DNA of 64,000 bases from Corinectria fuckeliana (taxonomy: Eukaryota; Ascomycota; Sordariomycetes; Hypocreales; Nectriaceae). The stretch covers positions 186,001 to 250,000 of the forward strand of contig WPDH01000261.1 of the NCBI GenBank assembly GCA_019137255.1, in the 5' to 3' direction. This document shows positions 22,701 to 33,658 of the stretch, piece after piece. The position numbers and the translations under genes were made by a program. The first letter of the stretch is position 1, and every line of letters starts with the position of its first letter. The notes under the pieces were generated by a model. It searched no databases and was not told the DNA's origin. It saw only the letters and a list, made by a program, of their open reading frames with translations.

Positions 22701-25700
22701 GTCAAGGGACGCCCTGGCCGTATAGCGTCTCGCGACAAAGGCCACAGCGACCCGCGAAAGCCATGGCCAATAGTCAGAAGTCAGAAGGATCACTTCCATG
22801 CATCCGAGGCAATGGTACGTGCTCCAAAGTACCCCGGGGGACGTGTGTACCGTACGGCCCTGCAGGTCCGCATGAAGTGTCTTATGCGCGACTCGTCGAC
22901 GCCGGGGAAGTGGGTGTCACCAGGGCACGGCTTTGAAAGGGGAGCCCATCGATGATAGGCCCTCGGCGCCCTCAGATGGGCCTTCTAGACTCGATACTCG
23001 GGCCTCTGAGTGGAGTTTGGATCCCGGGGGCCATGGAGCAGGGGCCGGGGAGGCGTCCAGGGCGACGGATGTCGGGTGATGGCTGTGGCAGCAAGGCCAG
23101 CACTTGCCAAACACAGCCAGGCTCGAGGCATTTACGTCCTCTGATATCGCCAGTGCTGTTTCAAGCCACTATTTCAATATCAGCCATTGATATGTTTACT
23201 GGAAAGACGTCATAGTCGACTAGATGGCTAGCTCCGGGTCACCGCTCTCGAGCACTTGGGACTCGTCAAGTTTGGCTCCCTCCCTGACGTGCGTGCGTAT
23301 CCAGTCACATCTCTTCGGGCGGAACAATATTCCGACATCGCTTCAGCGTTCTAAATACGCTTTGCCTCGAGTATTTTGGTTGGCCCCGTCCTGCCAGACT
23401 TCCCGGCTGTCGAGGCCGAGCCGAACGGAGGAGCCGGCCGGGAACCCACTCTTCCGGAGGACCCGCTCCGATGGATGGGCTTGCAATCGTGATCTTGACG
23501 CCAAATCTATATCCACGATGGGAGATCGGCCACGCGAAACATTCCAACATCGTTGATGGAGGAAGTACTTCAGGATCTCATAGTCGCCTAGCTGAGGCGT
23601 TCTTGACGATAGACTGTCTGCTTTAGCAGCGTGGCCATCGTCACCCACAGCCAAGCCCTCATCGTGTGTCTTCGGGTCGGTCGCTTACTGCGAGGTCTTA
23701 GCGCACGGAAACGAGTAGCAATGCGACGAAGGTCAGCGCAGTCCGGTTTTTACGTGTCGCGTGTAAAACTGTGGCGGCCATGCTGTACCCAAGATGCCAG
23801 ATCCGGGGGAGGTAGACGCTCTCGGATGTCGACAAGTTGATCAAATAAGGCCCGCCTGGGATTGTGCCAGGATTTACGGTTCTTTTGATGACCTCATGGT
23901 GACTCCTTTATGCGATAATATGGGATGCTGTGGGGAAGATGTTTATGTACGGACACAGTAGGCTGGAATAGCTAGGTTGTCACCAGTCAATCATTTGTTA
24001 GACGAACGATGCCATACCACGACCTACGTACTACGCCAGTATAGTTGTCATGTTTCCAGCCTCTCAATAAATCAAAATCCCGCTTGTGGCTACAATATGT
24101 GTAGGCGAACCACTGTCTAGGCCGTAGTCCACCTCTCCTCAGTGTGACCAGATCGATGGTCGTATTTGCAAGAGACAAGGACTGGGAGCAACAAAATCTC
24201 TACCCATCGCCGGCTTAGACTGCCGTAGCCAAGAGCCCTCGAACAAGGAAGCGGCGGAAGCATCGCGTAGAGCATACACTCCGTTTCCTCCTGGGCTGCT
24301 GGGATCGCTACTGAAGATTTGACAATTTCTTAAGTGCAATTGCATATCTAGACCAGCCCCAGTCCCAAGGATAGTGCAGAGTAGCCACAGCTTAAAAGCA
24401 ACTGATATGAACGATGTGTACGCTGGTAGACAGCGCGGCCACGCTTTAATCTCGTGAGATGAACAACCACTAGGGCTAAGGTACGAAGCTCACTCACACT
24501 CAAGCAAACTCCATGGTTGTATGAATGTGTGACAACGCAACCATCATGTCAGTGTATGAGTTTCAGTATATATGCATCGGAGAAGCAGCTTCGCAGAAGA
24601 ACAAACTCTGCACTGGGCGCCTGATGAAACACAATTCGGCATCTAGGTAGAATTCTCTGGAGGCACTTGTCGGTGTTGATAAAAGCAATCATTCGACCTT
24701 GACTCAATCTCTAGTGACAGGTTGAAGTGTATTGGAGAGGTGTACACGGCATGGTGATATCTCAGAATGGCTGGAGTCCTTTGATGGGCGGCGGGAGTTT
24801 GGCCATATCTGCACCAATTAGTTGCTCGTTTAGCAGACGGAGTCAAGAGGTTAACCTTGGTAATACTAGTCATTTGGTACAAAACAGCAAGCTCCGACAT
24901 AGCTTTTCGGCGTCGCAGGAGGGTTACGGACAACGAAAGGGCTCCCTAGGAGGGCCGAGGGCACAAAATGAAAGGGATCATGCCAATGAGGATCACAAAA
25001 TTCCACAAAGCGGGGAGTTATCAGAATCGGTAGCCATTTGAGCTGAGTTGACCCTCGATGACGACTTACCGGAAATATGTCGCGCATTGCCATCAATCAA
25101 GCGACTCGCACAGATCTTCCTGGGCAGTTGGAAGGCCACAAAGTGCAAATCGGGAAGCGCTCTCAGATGCACCTGTAGGGTAACCAAGACAGTGTTCATA
25201 TCTGAGAAAGGAGGCAATCCTGAGGAATAACCACTTTCGAGAATGACGTGCCAAAACGAACTGTCCGGGATGAAGCCATGATGAGCAAACTCGATACGAT
25301 GCAGCGACCGAAATGCAAAAGAAGTACACTGGCTTCGGTTAGAATGGTTCTTCTTTGACGCACATCGCGATTGCCCGCGAGTGTTGGACAGTCCGAAAGG
25401 CATTTGATGCACAGCTATAGGTAATCCAATACAAAGCATCAAACAAACACTCGCGCTTGGGTATTAAGTCGGGAGCCATGGTTTCTTCGTGCTTCAGATG
25501 AGTATTCATGCTGGTAGTTGACGGACTGGCCGTTCCGCCAACTTTACGTGTTGCTATTATTATATATGCCATCCAGGATTACGCAAACACGCAGCTCCGC
25601 GTCTCAAGCTATGTGCGCCACATGACAACTAAAGCGATACGGGCCATTAGGAGGGAGGCAGTTGCGTGCTGAGCGTAGTGCCTTTATCCCCCGGGTAGTG

Positions 25701-28130
25701 AGCGAGTGCACGATACTCCATAAAAGTCTTGTGGAGCGATGTTCTCAAGATGCACCACCGTGATTCCAGGATATTCTCCTAGCTGCTACAGAGTAAAACG
25801 GAGAACTCTTACCCTTGATGCATCCATGGTTCCGAAACGGTGAAGACGTGGCGCCTCCAAGATAGCGGATGGACTGAAAATATTGTCCATGGGCAAGGCT
25901 AACCACAACGTAAAGTTGTGAAGCAGTACACAGTAATCTTACGTACGAGTACACCTGAGAAGCTCGCTGCAGACTTATGTATATTCGTTGCATGCAACCC
26001 ACCAATCAGTAGTTCAGTTAGCACCTAGTGATGTGAGCAATCACCACGGCGAGACCCTGGTTTAGCAGTTCCCCCCTTATTTCTCGGCCTCCGAGAATTG
26101 ACCGCACTGATATGCACAAAGCCAGGGGAGGCCTTGAGATTTGTCTCCATAGCCAGGTGGGAATTTACTGGTGACAGGACTCTTTAAGCGAGGCGGGATG
26201 TTGCCCAAGGAGTACGTACTCAGGGGGAATTGGTACCGAGCCTGGTTTCACTCAGAACCTCGCAATGTGACCGCTACTCCAGCAGTATCAATGTTTTCTT
26301 TAGTGACTGTCCAAGCTGGGCGTACTCGGTGGTACATGAGATATGCGACAGGGCTGCGGTTCAATGCTACTTTTCGAACATCCGCTGAAGCGAAGATCCT
26401 CGGGCTGAAGGTATTGCACGAATTGGAGTACAGCACTCTGGAGTAGCCCCATCGCAGAGCGTGGAAGCCAACTTCAGATTCCTCCCCTCGCTTGATCCTC
26501 GTGAGCGGATCCAGAAGCAGGCCATCCAACCCTGCCGCCTACGGGCAAGAGTATCGAGCTCTGATCGCGCGTCTTTGCACAAGTCGAGCTCAACGAGATT
26601 CGTAGCTATGAAAAAAAAACCGACTATGTGCAGATAGTGTGAATAGGAAAGGACAATCGTGCTTTACCTGTTGAAGCACCTCACGATCTATGGAAGTCGC
26701 TAGCTTCGACTGCAAGGTGGGTGTCTTTTTGAGTGTTGAAAGTTTGTTGGGAAACGTGGGAAACCCAGCGAAGTGCTAGAGTAGCCGTTGCTAAAGGTGA
26801 GTCTTGAGAAAAATGCACATTGTAGTTGTCTCACCAGCATCTAGATGGACAAGCGACGGGGAAGATACTGTAGATATGGGTTAATCAAGACGACAACCAA
26901 TTAAAGACTAATTGCATCATCCGCTAGTCAAGACTGCTCCCGAGGTAGATTTAAGATAGCGGGCTACTCATATAGTTGAGTTCACGCTTGTGCGGAGATC
27001 TGATACTATCGTGAACTCAAAAGGTCCCCTCCAGGGAAGTCCATCAACGACAAGGCGCCCCAGGCTTAAGTGATTGATGGTAGTTTTCCACATATAATTT
27101 ATACCAAGTCCACATGGCTCTACCAACCCTCTGCGACACTCAAGGATGGAACAGGAGGTTGGCTCTGTACAATACAATTTGTTGTTTCAATCGTGCAGGG
27201 TAGTAGACCAAGAGCATTTTCGTTGGCACAGCGACTCTGAGACGGCACCCTTGTCCGCAGCACGGCTAGTGCCATTCACCCTCACCGCCCTGGTTTCAAC
27301 GGCATAACCTTAAAAATACGGAATCTACATTTTTCGCAAAGTCAAGCTTAATGGGGAACTTAAACATGTTTAAGCATATGGTTTCGGTTCAAGACGACAT
27401 GCGTCCCCGCGGAAGAAGGTGTAAAACTCAACTGTCTTGAAACCCGGTTTTGCCCGGGACTGGTTGTTCTATCAGGCGAGGGCCAAGGTGAGGGTGACGA
27501 ATCATTCTGAAACCGTCCAAAACGAAACGTTCCCCGTCATTCTCTTGGCATCTCTGGAAGTACGAAGCATGGCCCTTCGCCAAGTCGAACTTGGCCTGTG
27601 GAGACTACGGGACAATGACGGCGAGTCTCTTCACGCTGCGGTCACCAGTGGACGGAGCCAGAATTTCCCGCCATTGGCATAAAACATTGAAGATCGATAC
27701 AGGGAGGAGAGAGTTTGGAATAGAGGATGCATCAAGGCTCGCGTCTGTTCGACGCAATCCAAAAAAAAAGAAGATCGTCGCTACCACTATGCGCATGGCC
27801 AGCCGAATGGCTCCTTCTCGACACTTCTGCTTCGTGGAGAATGGTGCTGGTTCCGCAACGCGTCGCCCTCGATTGACGCCGATCCAATCTCAAGATTCCC
27901 CGCCGGCCCGACCTCGAAGTTTCAACTCTCTTATTTCCCACCTTGCGGTGAGCTCTGCCACGCGAACGTAGGCGTCACCCCTGGACAATCAGATGATTTC
28001 CGCGGCGTTTCAGGTGTGCTGCTTGAGCTTATCGCCAAGGCTAAGCACACAAACAGACGAAACGAGTACCGCAGTACGAATGGCTTAGCACGGACGACGA
28101 GGATCCTTAGGGGGGGCACAGCGGGGCAAG
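19720..28130. other. Gene desert, about 8.4 kb
   Basis: Only short, mutually inconsistent frames are present on either strand, none longer than about 150 codons. The composition is balanced rather than strongly AT-rich, so heavy repeat-induced point mutation is not obvious by eye. Short phrases such as GCTGGGCGTC recur (about 20240 and 21171), hinting at old decayed duplications. No tRNA, rRNA or intact mobile element was recognised. Confidence 0.5.
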
Positions 28131-28165
28131 CCGACTGACTGACTGACTGGTTGACTGACTGAATG
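28131..28165. repeat. Interrupted (GACT)n microsatellite
   Basis: Roughly seven GACT units with a GGTT interruption, in a stretch that also holds a G run near 28265 and (CCCA)n near 28496-28514. Confidence 0.8.
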
Positions 28166-28761
28166 CTCGAACAGAACGCATCCCGAAGCAGTCGAGACGA
28201 GAATAAAGTAGACTTAATCTAGTGCTGCTAGGGGGTTGTGGCAGCTCGTCGTCCTGCACCAGACGGGGGGGGGGCATGGCCGGCGCTAGATTTCCAACGG
28301 CGATTCTCCCGTGATGAAAGGAACCTGAAGGGTTGCAGCCGCGAGGAGGTCCGGGTTTCAGGGGTCCCTCGGCCGCCCAATGAAGAGGGCCGCCTCGGGC
28401 GCATCCTGGTTGAGGCTCAAACTGAGGCCGCCCCCCCGGGAACAGCAAAAGCGTCGGTTACACTAGAAGCAAGCCAACTTGGCAGCCAACCCCAACCCAC
28501 CCACCCACCCACCCCAAGTTTGTATGTAGCGCTTGCTTCAGCCAACTAAGCCGGCTTATTAAACTAACGGCCGGGCAGGCGCTCTCCCCAATTTTCCGTC
28601 TATCATGTTCGTGACAGCCCGGGGACAAAAGTGGCCACGGCCCCGCTGTGGGAGCTGGGCCCACCCTGCCGGAGCGCTTGGGAGTTGGGACCAACCTCCG
28701 GGACGACCTCCGGGGCGACCTCCGCTGCCTACTACCCAGCCAGCCAGGGGCACCGTCCATG

Positions 28762-28762
<1 letters not shown>

Positions 28763-28809
<47 letters not shown>

Positions 28810-28834
28810 NNCGACCCCCCCCCCCCCCCCCCCC
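28763..28834. repeat. Poly-C tract with two undetermined bases
   Basis: A run of 47 C (28763-28809), NN at 28810-28811, CGA, then 20 C (28815-28834). The Ns inside a homopolymer mark an unresolved or length-uncertain assembly point. Open frames crossing it (poly-Pro or poly-Gly) are not genes. Confidence 0.95.
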
Positions 28835-29515
28835 TGGCTAGCCCACCGCCTCGATGCCTTCCTTCGAGCCCAGCAAGGAGATGAGATTTACGCAGTGGTC
28901 TTCCCGTTGATTGCATCTAGATGGCCCTGCGGAACTGCTGCCGCCGCCCTGCCCTGCGAGAACAAGCGACAAGCACACAAGCGGGCAAGGTCGCCTGCGA
29001 GTAGCGGCCACCACCACGGCCCCAGTGTCCTGCCCTGGCTAGATCCCCAACGCTCCATGTCTGAGGTGCGCCTTGGCAACCTCCCAGAATCGCCCGCGGT
29101 CTTGCAAGGTGGGAGATCACCCTGGCGTGCAGGACGGACCTGTGGATCATCCTTGTTGGCCAATTCGTTTGTTCCATTGGGAACCGAAATGGGCGGCGGC
29201 GGCGAGAGTCGTGGGCCATCCCATCCCATCCTAGGAGGGGAAGGTGGGCGGGCCAGGAGGGTTGGCAGACTCGATATATAAGTCCAACGTTGCGTTCCTC
29301 TTCCACCTTTTCTATTCTGTCCCTCTACACTCGTCGTTGCAAATCAATTCATTCTCTCTCCTTCTTTCACTTTCTTTCTATTGGCTGTGCCAACCATTCA
29401 TTCTCTCAAAACTTGAAGTCGAATCGTTCCGAGCGAGCCTCGCTTCATCCAGTCATTTTCCACCCCATTCAAACACACACAAACAAACAAGAACACCTCC
29501 ACCGTCTTAATCAAG
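28835..29515 (+). promoter_or_regulatory. Upstream region of the AA9 LPMO gene
   Basis: A TATA-like box TATATAA lies at 29275-29281, about 235 bases before the ATG. Between them is a C/T-rich leader (about 29290-29370) followed by A/C-rich sequence directly before the start codon. That layout is typical of highly expressed fungal genes. Transcript start and regulator sites were not determined. Confidence 0.5.
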
Positions 29516-30556
29516 ATGATGTTCCCTATTGCTTCCGCCCTGGCCCTGGCCAGCACCGTCGCCGCCCACACTCAGGTGTACAGCGTCTGGGTCAACGGCG
29601 TCGACCAGGGTGACGGCCGCTCAGCCTACATCCGAAGCCCCCCCACCAACGACCCCGTCAAGGACGTCACCAGCCCCAACCTCGCCTGCAACGTCAACGG
29701 CGGCAAGGCCGTCAGCGACTTCGTCACTGCCGCTGCCGGTGACAAGCTCACCTTCGAGTGGTACCACAACAGCCGCGGCGACGACATCATCGCCTCCTCC
29801 CACAAGGGCCCCGTCATCACCTACATCGCCCCCTACACCGAGACCGACGGCACCGGCGCCATCTGGACCAAGATCGCCGAGGATGGCTACGACGGCTCCG
29901 AGTGGGCCGTCGACCGGCTCATCGCCGCCGGCGGCAAGGCCGACTTCACCGTGCCCGAGGGTCTGGCCGCTGGCCAGTACCTGATCCGCCAGGAGGTCAT
30001 TGGCCTCCACGAGGCTGACACTGCCTGGACCGAGAACTCGGCTCGTGGCGCCCAGTTCTACCCCTCTTGCATCCAGTTCGAGATCACTGGCTCTGGCAGC
30101 GGCACCCCCGACGAGGCCTTCGACTTCAACGTCGGCTACACCGAGGCCGACCCCGGCATCGTCTTCAACCTCTACGGCTCTTTCACCAGCTACGACATCC
30201 CCGGCCCCGATGTCTGGACTGGCTCTGGCTCTGGCTCTGGCAGTGCCACCAAGAGCGCCGCCGCTCCCTCTGCCGCCAAGACCTCCACCGCCGCCACCAC
30301 CCCTGCCGAGGCCGTCATCGTCACCAGCTCTGCCGGCGCCGCCGAGAACACCCCGACTCCCACCTTCTCCACCATCGTGACCACCTCCGCTGCCCCTGTC
30401 CCCGCCGAGACCTCCGCCGCCGGCACCCCGGTCCAGTACGAGACCCCCGTTGCCTCTGCCACTGGCTCTCCCAGCACCGGCACCGGCTGCTCCAGCCGTC
30501 GCCGCCGCCGCCGCAGTGCCCGCCGCAGCGTCAAGAAGCTCAACGGCAGCATCTAA
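29516..30556 (+). CDS. AA9 lytic polysaccharide monooxygenase
   Basis: Secreted copper enzyme that oxidatively cleaves cellulose or related glucans. Single exon, 346 residues. The signal peptide ends at Ala-17, leaving His-18 as the mature N-terminal residue of the histidine brace. The second copper His is about 96 in SHKGPVITY, and Gln-180 and Tyr-182 in AQFYPSC are the axial-site residues, with a second-shell His near 165 (GLHEA). The catalytic module ends near residue 240. It is followed by about 80 residues of Ser/Thr/Ala/Pro linker and no CBM1. The C-terminus is odd: one Cys, then seven consecutive Arg and a further basic segment ending NGSI. Third positions are almost all C or G, suggesting strong expression. 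Confidence 0.93.
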   Translation: MMFPIASALALASTVAAHTQVYSVWVNGVDQGDGRSAYIRSPPTNDPVKDVTSPNLACNVNGGKAVSDFVTAAAGDKLTFEWYHNSRGDDIIASSHKGPVITYIAPYTETDGTGAIWTKIAEDGYDGSEWAVDRLIAAGGKADFTVPEGLAAGQYLIRQEVIGLHEADTAWTENSARGAQFYPSCIQFEITGSGSGTPDEAFDFNVGYTEADPGIVFNLYGSFTSYDIPGPDVWTGSGSGSGSATKSAAAPSAAKTSTAATTPAEAVIVTSSAGAAENTPTPTFSTIVTTSAAPVPAETSAAGTPVQYETPVASATGSPSTGTGCSSRRRRRRSARRSVKKLNGSI

Positions 30557-31541
30557 GCTTTTGAAAAGAAGCCTAGCTTAACTGGTCAATGCTGGCTTGG
30601 GCGTCTGGGACGCTCGGGCTTCTGTTGAACCTCCCCTCGCTTGCAGTTCCGCTTCGGACAGCATCGAGCATCGCATCTAACCTAGATGGCGTTTTTGTTT
30701 GTGTATATAGATCTTGCTCCTTGACCTTTTCCGGGACATATCTTGTGTATAAAACCATTTGCAACCTCGATCTCGAAACTCTATCCACGTGCCGTGCTCT
30801 CTATCTCTCGTGTGTCTCTAGTTATAACCGCCTGTCCTTGTTGAAGTCTATCTAAGCGAGAGTTGCCCGGACAAGCCGGGTCCCACTGTGTCGGGTTACA
30901 CTTTATATAGCCTCTTTGTTTCAGCCAAGGACAGCCGCTCTGACGTACTTTTGATCGAGGCTAACGCGGCGGAAGCCGAGCGTCTATACTAATTGTGACG
31001 CACTTGAACTTTATGTGGTTCTATGCCTTCCTAACGTGGCTCGATGCGCTTGCATCGTGTATACCGTCGGCTAGACTTGGACAGGGAAAGACAATAGCCC
31101 GCCGATCCAGGACGCGGAGCTTTAGATTCAGCCTAGTAGAGAAAACCCTCGTGCCTCTTCCACGCACTGCTCCATAGAAGGTAAGAGAGAAGAAGGGCTA
31201 ATGGAAAGTTCGACGTCACTAATCAATCGCGAGTCATCGTCCAGAATGCCACATTGGGCATCGTGATGGGATCTCCGAGGCCCGAAGAGGGATAGAGTAG
31301 CACCCGCACCCTCCATTCCAAGACAGAGCAGAACCAGTCCTCAAGGGAGACGGCAAGGCATGCTATGGGAAGCGAGGAGGCGCAGGATACGCTTCTCCCC
31401 GTCCCCCGGGCAGCTTAGCGCACGCACTGGAATGATGGGCCTGGCGATAGATATACATACATACATAAATATACAAGTGGTTCCTTGCTGGGCCGCTGGA
31501 GAGCTCAACCTAAGAAAAAAAGCGTCTTCCAACTGTGCACG
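30557..31541. other. Intergenic, LPMO to HsbA-like gene
   Basis: Contains the LPMO 3' region and an upstream region with an ATAC/ATAA-rich patch near 31450-31475 that may serve as the core promoter of the next gene. No further gene is seen. Confidence 0.45.
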
Positions 31542-32202
31542 ATGCAATTCAAGATTCTCGCCTTTGTCGTCGCCGCTCTGGCAGCCTCGGTCCAGGCCGA
31601 GCACTCTGCTCAGAACATTGCCGCGTCGATTAACAAGGCCGCCGGGTTGGTTCGCGATGCCACCAAGACGGCCGACTCCATCGGCGGCAACTCCTATCGA
31701 GGGGCAGTGCCGGTAAGGAGCCAGAAGGAAACCCCCGGAGCGAAAAGAGCCGGGATGCTGACGACTGCGTCCAGAGACTCGTGATGAACACTCGCAACAT
31801 CATCGGCCTCCTCACCGGGGAAGTCCAGAATGCGCTTGCCGGCCTTCCCAGCACCGGAGGCGACAACGACGACGGCGTCGTCTGCGAGGCATTCGAAAAG
31901 GTAAGCACGCGAACCCAAGGAAATGATTGCCGCTCCCCCCCAGGGGAAAAAGGCGCTAACGCGGGTATCTGCAGTTCACCAAGGCCCAGATGCTATTTCT
32001 AGACACCATCACCAGCAAGGGCGAAGTGCTCACTGGAGGTCCGGCCGAGTCGGTCATCGGCAACATCCTCCATGCGCTCAAGGGCGGCGTTGACGGCGTG
32101 GCTACCGCGCTGATTGACGGGGCTCCGACGTGTCCCAAGGCCAGAGCCAGCAAGAAGAAGCTGGACAAGGCCTTGAAGAAGGCACTGGACTCCATTTCCT
32201 GA
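31542..32202 (+). CDS. HsbA-like secreted cell-wall/surface-binding protein
   Basis: Exons 31542-31712, 31775-31900 and 31975-32202 give 174 residues. The signal peptide is residues 1-19 (cut after VQA). The mature part is mostly helical with little aromatic content, segments INKAAGLVRDATKTAD, MNTRNIIGLLTGEV and GNILHALKGGVDGVA, two Cys (VCEAF and TCPK), and a Lys-rich C-terminus. This fits the hydrophobic surface binding protein A / cell-wall galactomannoprotein family, which in fungi coats hydrophobic surfaces or sits in the wall. Both introns are phase 0. The family call is from pattern. A small helical effector-like protein is the alternative. Confidence 0.75.
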
Positions 32203-32544
32203 ATGATTCACGTCGTGGCCGTTAGCTTGGATAGCTTGGAATGCCCATTTCAGTTTCTTGTAGATAGTTGGTGGAGATTGATAGAGAAACGAGCACAGAA
32301 GTATCATCAATATTACGTATGGACGCGCTACCCCGCTAACCTGCCCCTCACTCCATTTCCTCCACATCCGTCCTCGCCCTCCGAAGTTCCGTCATCCGGA
32401 AGCACCCATCCTCCGTCGCATTCTCCATCCCGTGATAACCCGCCCGGCTCTACGGAGAAGTCTCCATAACAGAGTCTCTTGCACCCCTCCCTTCTCTTGT
32501 CTGTCTCTCCTTGTCCAACACTCCTCCACAGCCGCCTCCTCACG
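32203..32544. other. Short intergenic region before QPRT
   Basis: The right half is pyrimidine-rich leader for the gene at 32545. Nothing else is seen. Confidence 0.5.
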
Positions 32545-33517
32545 ATGGCCTCCGTCGCCACTCCCCATGGCTCCCTCGCCCACCTCCTCCCCCCCTCGTG
32601 GAAAACCTCCGTCACCGACTGGCTCGCCGAAGACACGCCCTCCCTCGACTACGCCGGCTTCGTCGTCGGCGAAGGCCCCCGCATCGCCACCCTCTGGGGC
32701 AAGTCCGCCGGCGTCGTCGCCGGCCGCCCCTTCTTCGACGAGGTCTTCGCCCAGTGCGGCTGCGTCGTCGAGTGGCACGCCGACGAGGGCTCCGCGCTCG
32801 ACCTGGCCGGCCACGGCGGCAAGGCCCGCGTCGCCACCGTCCGCGGGCCCGTCCGCGGCATCCTCCTCGGCGAGCGCGTCGCCCTCAACACGCTGTCCCG
32901 CTGCTCCGGCATCGCCTCCTGCAGCCGCGACCTGGTCACGCGCGTGCGCGCCGCGGGCTACAGGGGCATCCTCGCCGGCACGCGCAAGACGACGCCCGGG
33001 TTCCGCCTCGTCGAGAAGTACGGCATGCTGGTGGGCGGCGCCGACGCCCACCGCATGGACCTGAGCTCCATGGTCATGCTCAAGGACAACCACGTGTGGA
33101 GCCGCGGCAGCATCACCGACGCCGTCAAGGCTGCCAAGTCGGTCGCTGGCTTCAGCATGAAGATCGAGGTCGAGGTGCAGAGCGAGGCCGAGGCCGACGA
33201 GGCCATCGCCGCCGGTGCCGATGTGGTGATGCTCGACAACTTCACCGGTGACGGGGTCAAGGTTGCGGCCCAGAGCCTCAAGGAGCGTTGGCAGGGCAAG
33301 CGGCACTTCCTGCTCGAGGTATCGGGAGGCCTGAGGGCCGACAACGTGGAGCCGTATGTCTGTAACGGTAAGTCCAAGTCCCCAGAGGAATACTCTCGCC
33401 CCATGAATTGGGTTGGGATTGCTAACGTTCGTTACCATAGACGTGGACATTATCTCGACAAGCTCCATTCACCAAGGGGTACCGCACGTAGACTTTTCCC
33501 TCAAGATCGAGCATTGA
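32545..33517 (+). CDS. BNA6: Nicotinate-nucleotide pyrophosphorylase (quinolinate phosphoribosyltransferase)
   Basis: Converts quinolinate and PRPP to nicotinate mononucleotide in de novo NAD synthesis from tryptophan. Exon 1 is 32545-33367, exon 2 33441-33517, total 299 residues, the normal length. Family features are NTLSRCSGIA, ILAGTRKTTPGFR, EKYGMLVGGADAHRMDLS, MLKDNH, KIEVEVQSEAEADEA, DVVMLDNF, LLEVSGGL, and the C-terminal strand IISTSSIHQGVPHVDFSLKI supplied by exon 2. Without that exon the barrel would lack its last strand. The stop is only 141 bp from the convergent amine oxidase gene, so 3' ends may overlap. Confidence 0.95.
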
Positions 33518-33658
33518 ATGTAAAAGGACACAACATGAATACAGTAAATAATCACCCCGCTCGCGGTGACTCTGCCCAAGCCTGCCTGTCTACATATCCA
33601 ACGGAGAAACATCGAAGCACCAGCATTTGTAGTCTTTGGCCCTCAGCACCCTTCCTAG

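Noticed and set aside
28458..28916. Poly-Gly / poly-Pro frames across the C tract
   Set aside because: Generated by a homopolymer containing undetermined bases.
32392..33468. 358-codon minus-strand frame
   Set aside because: Antisense to the quinolinate phosphoribosyltransferase, whose motifs are unmistakable on the plus strand.
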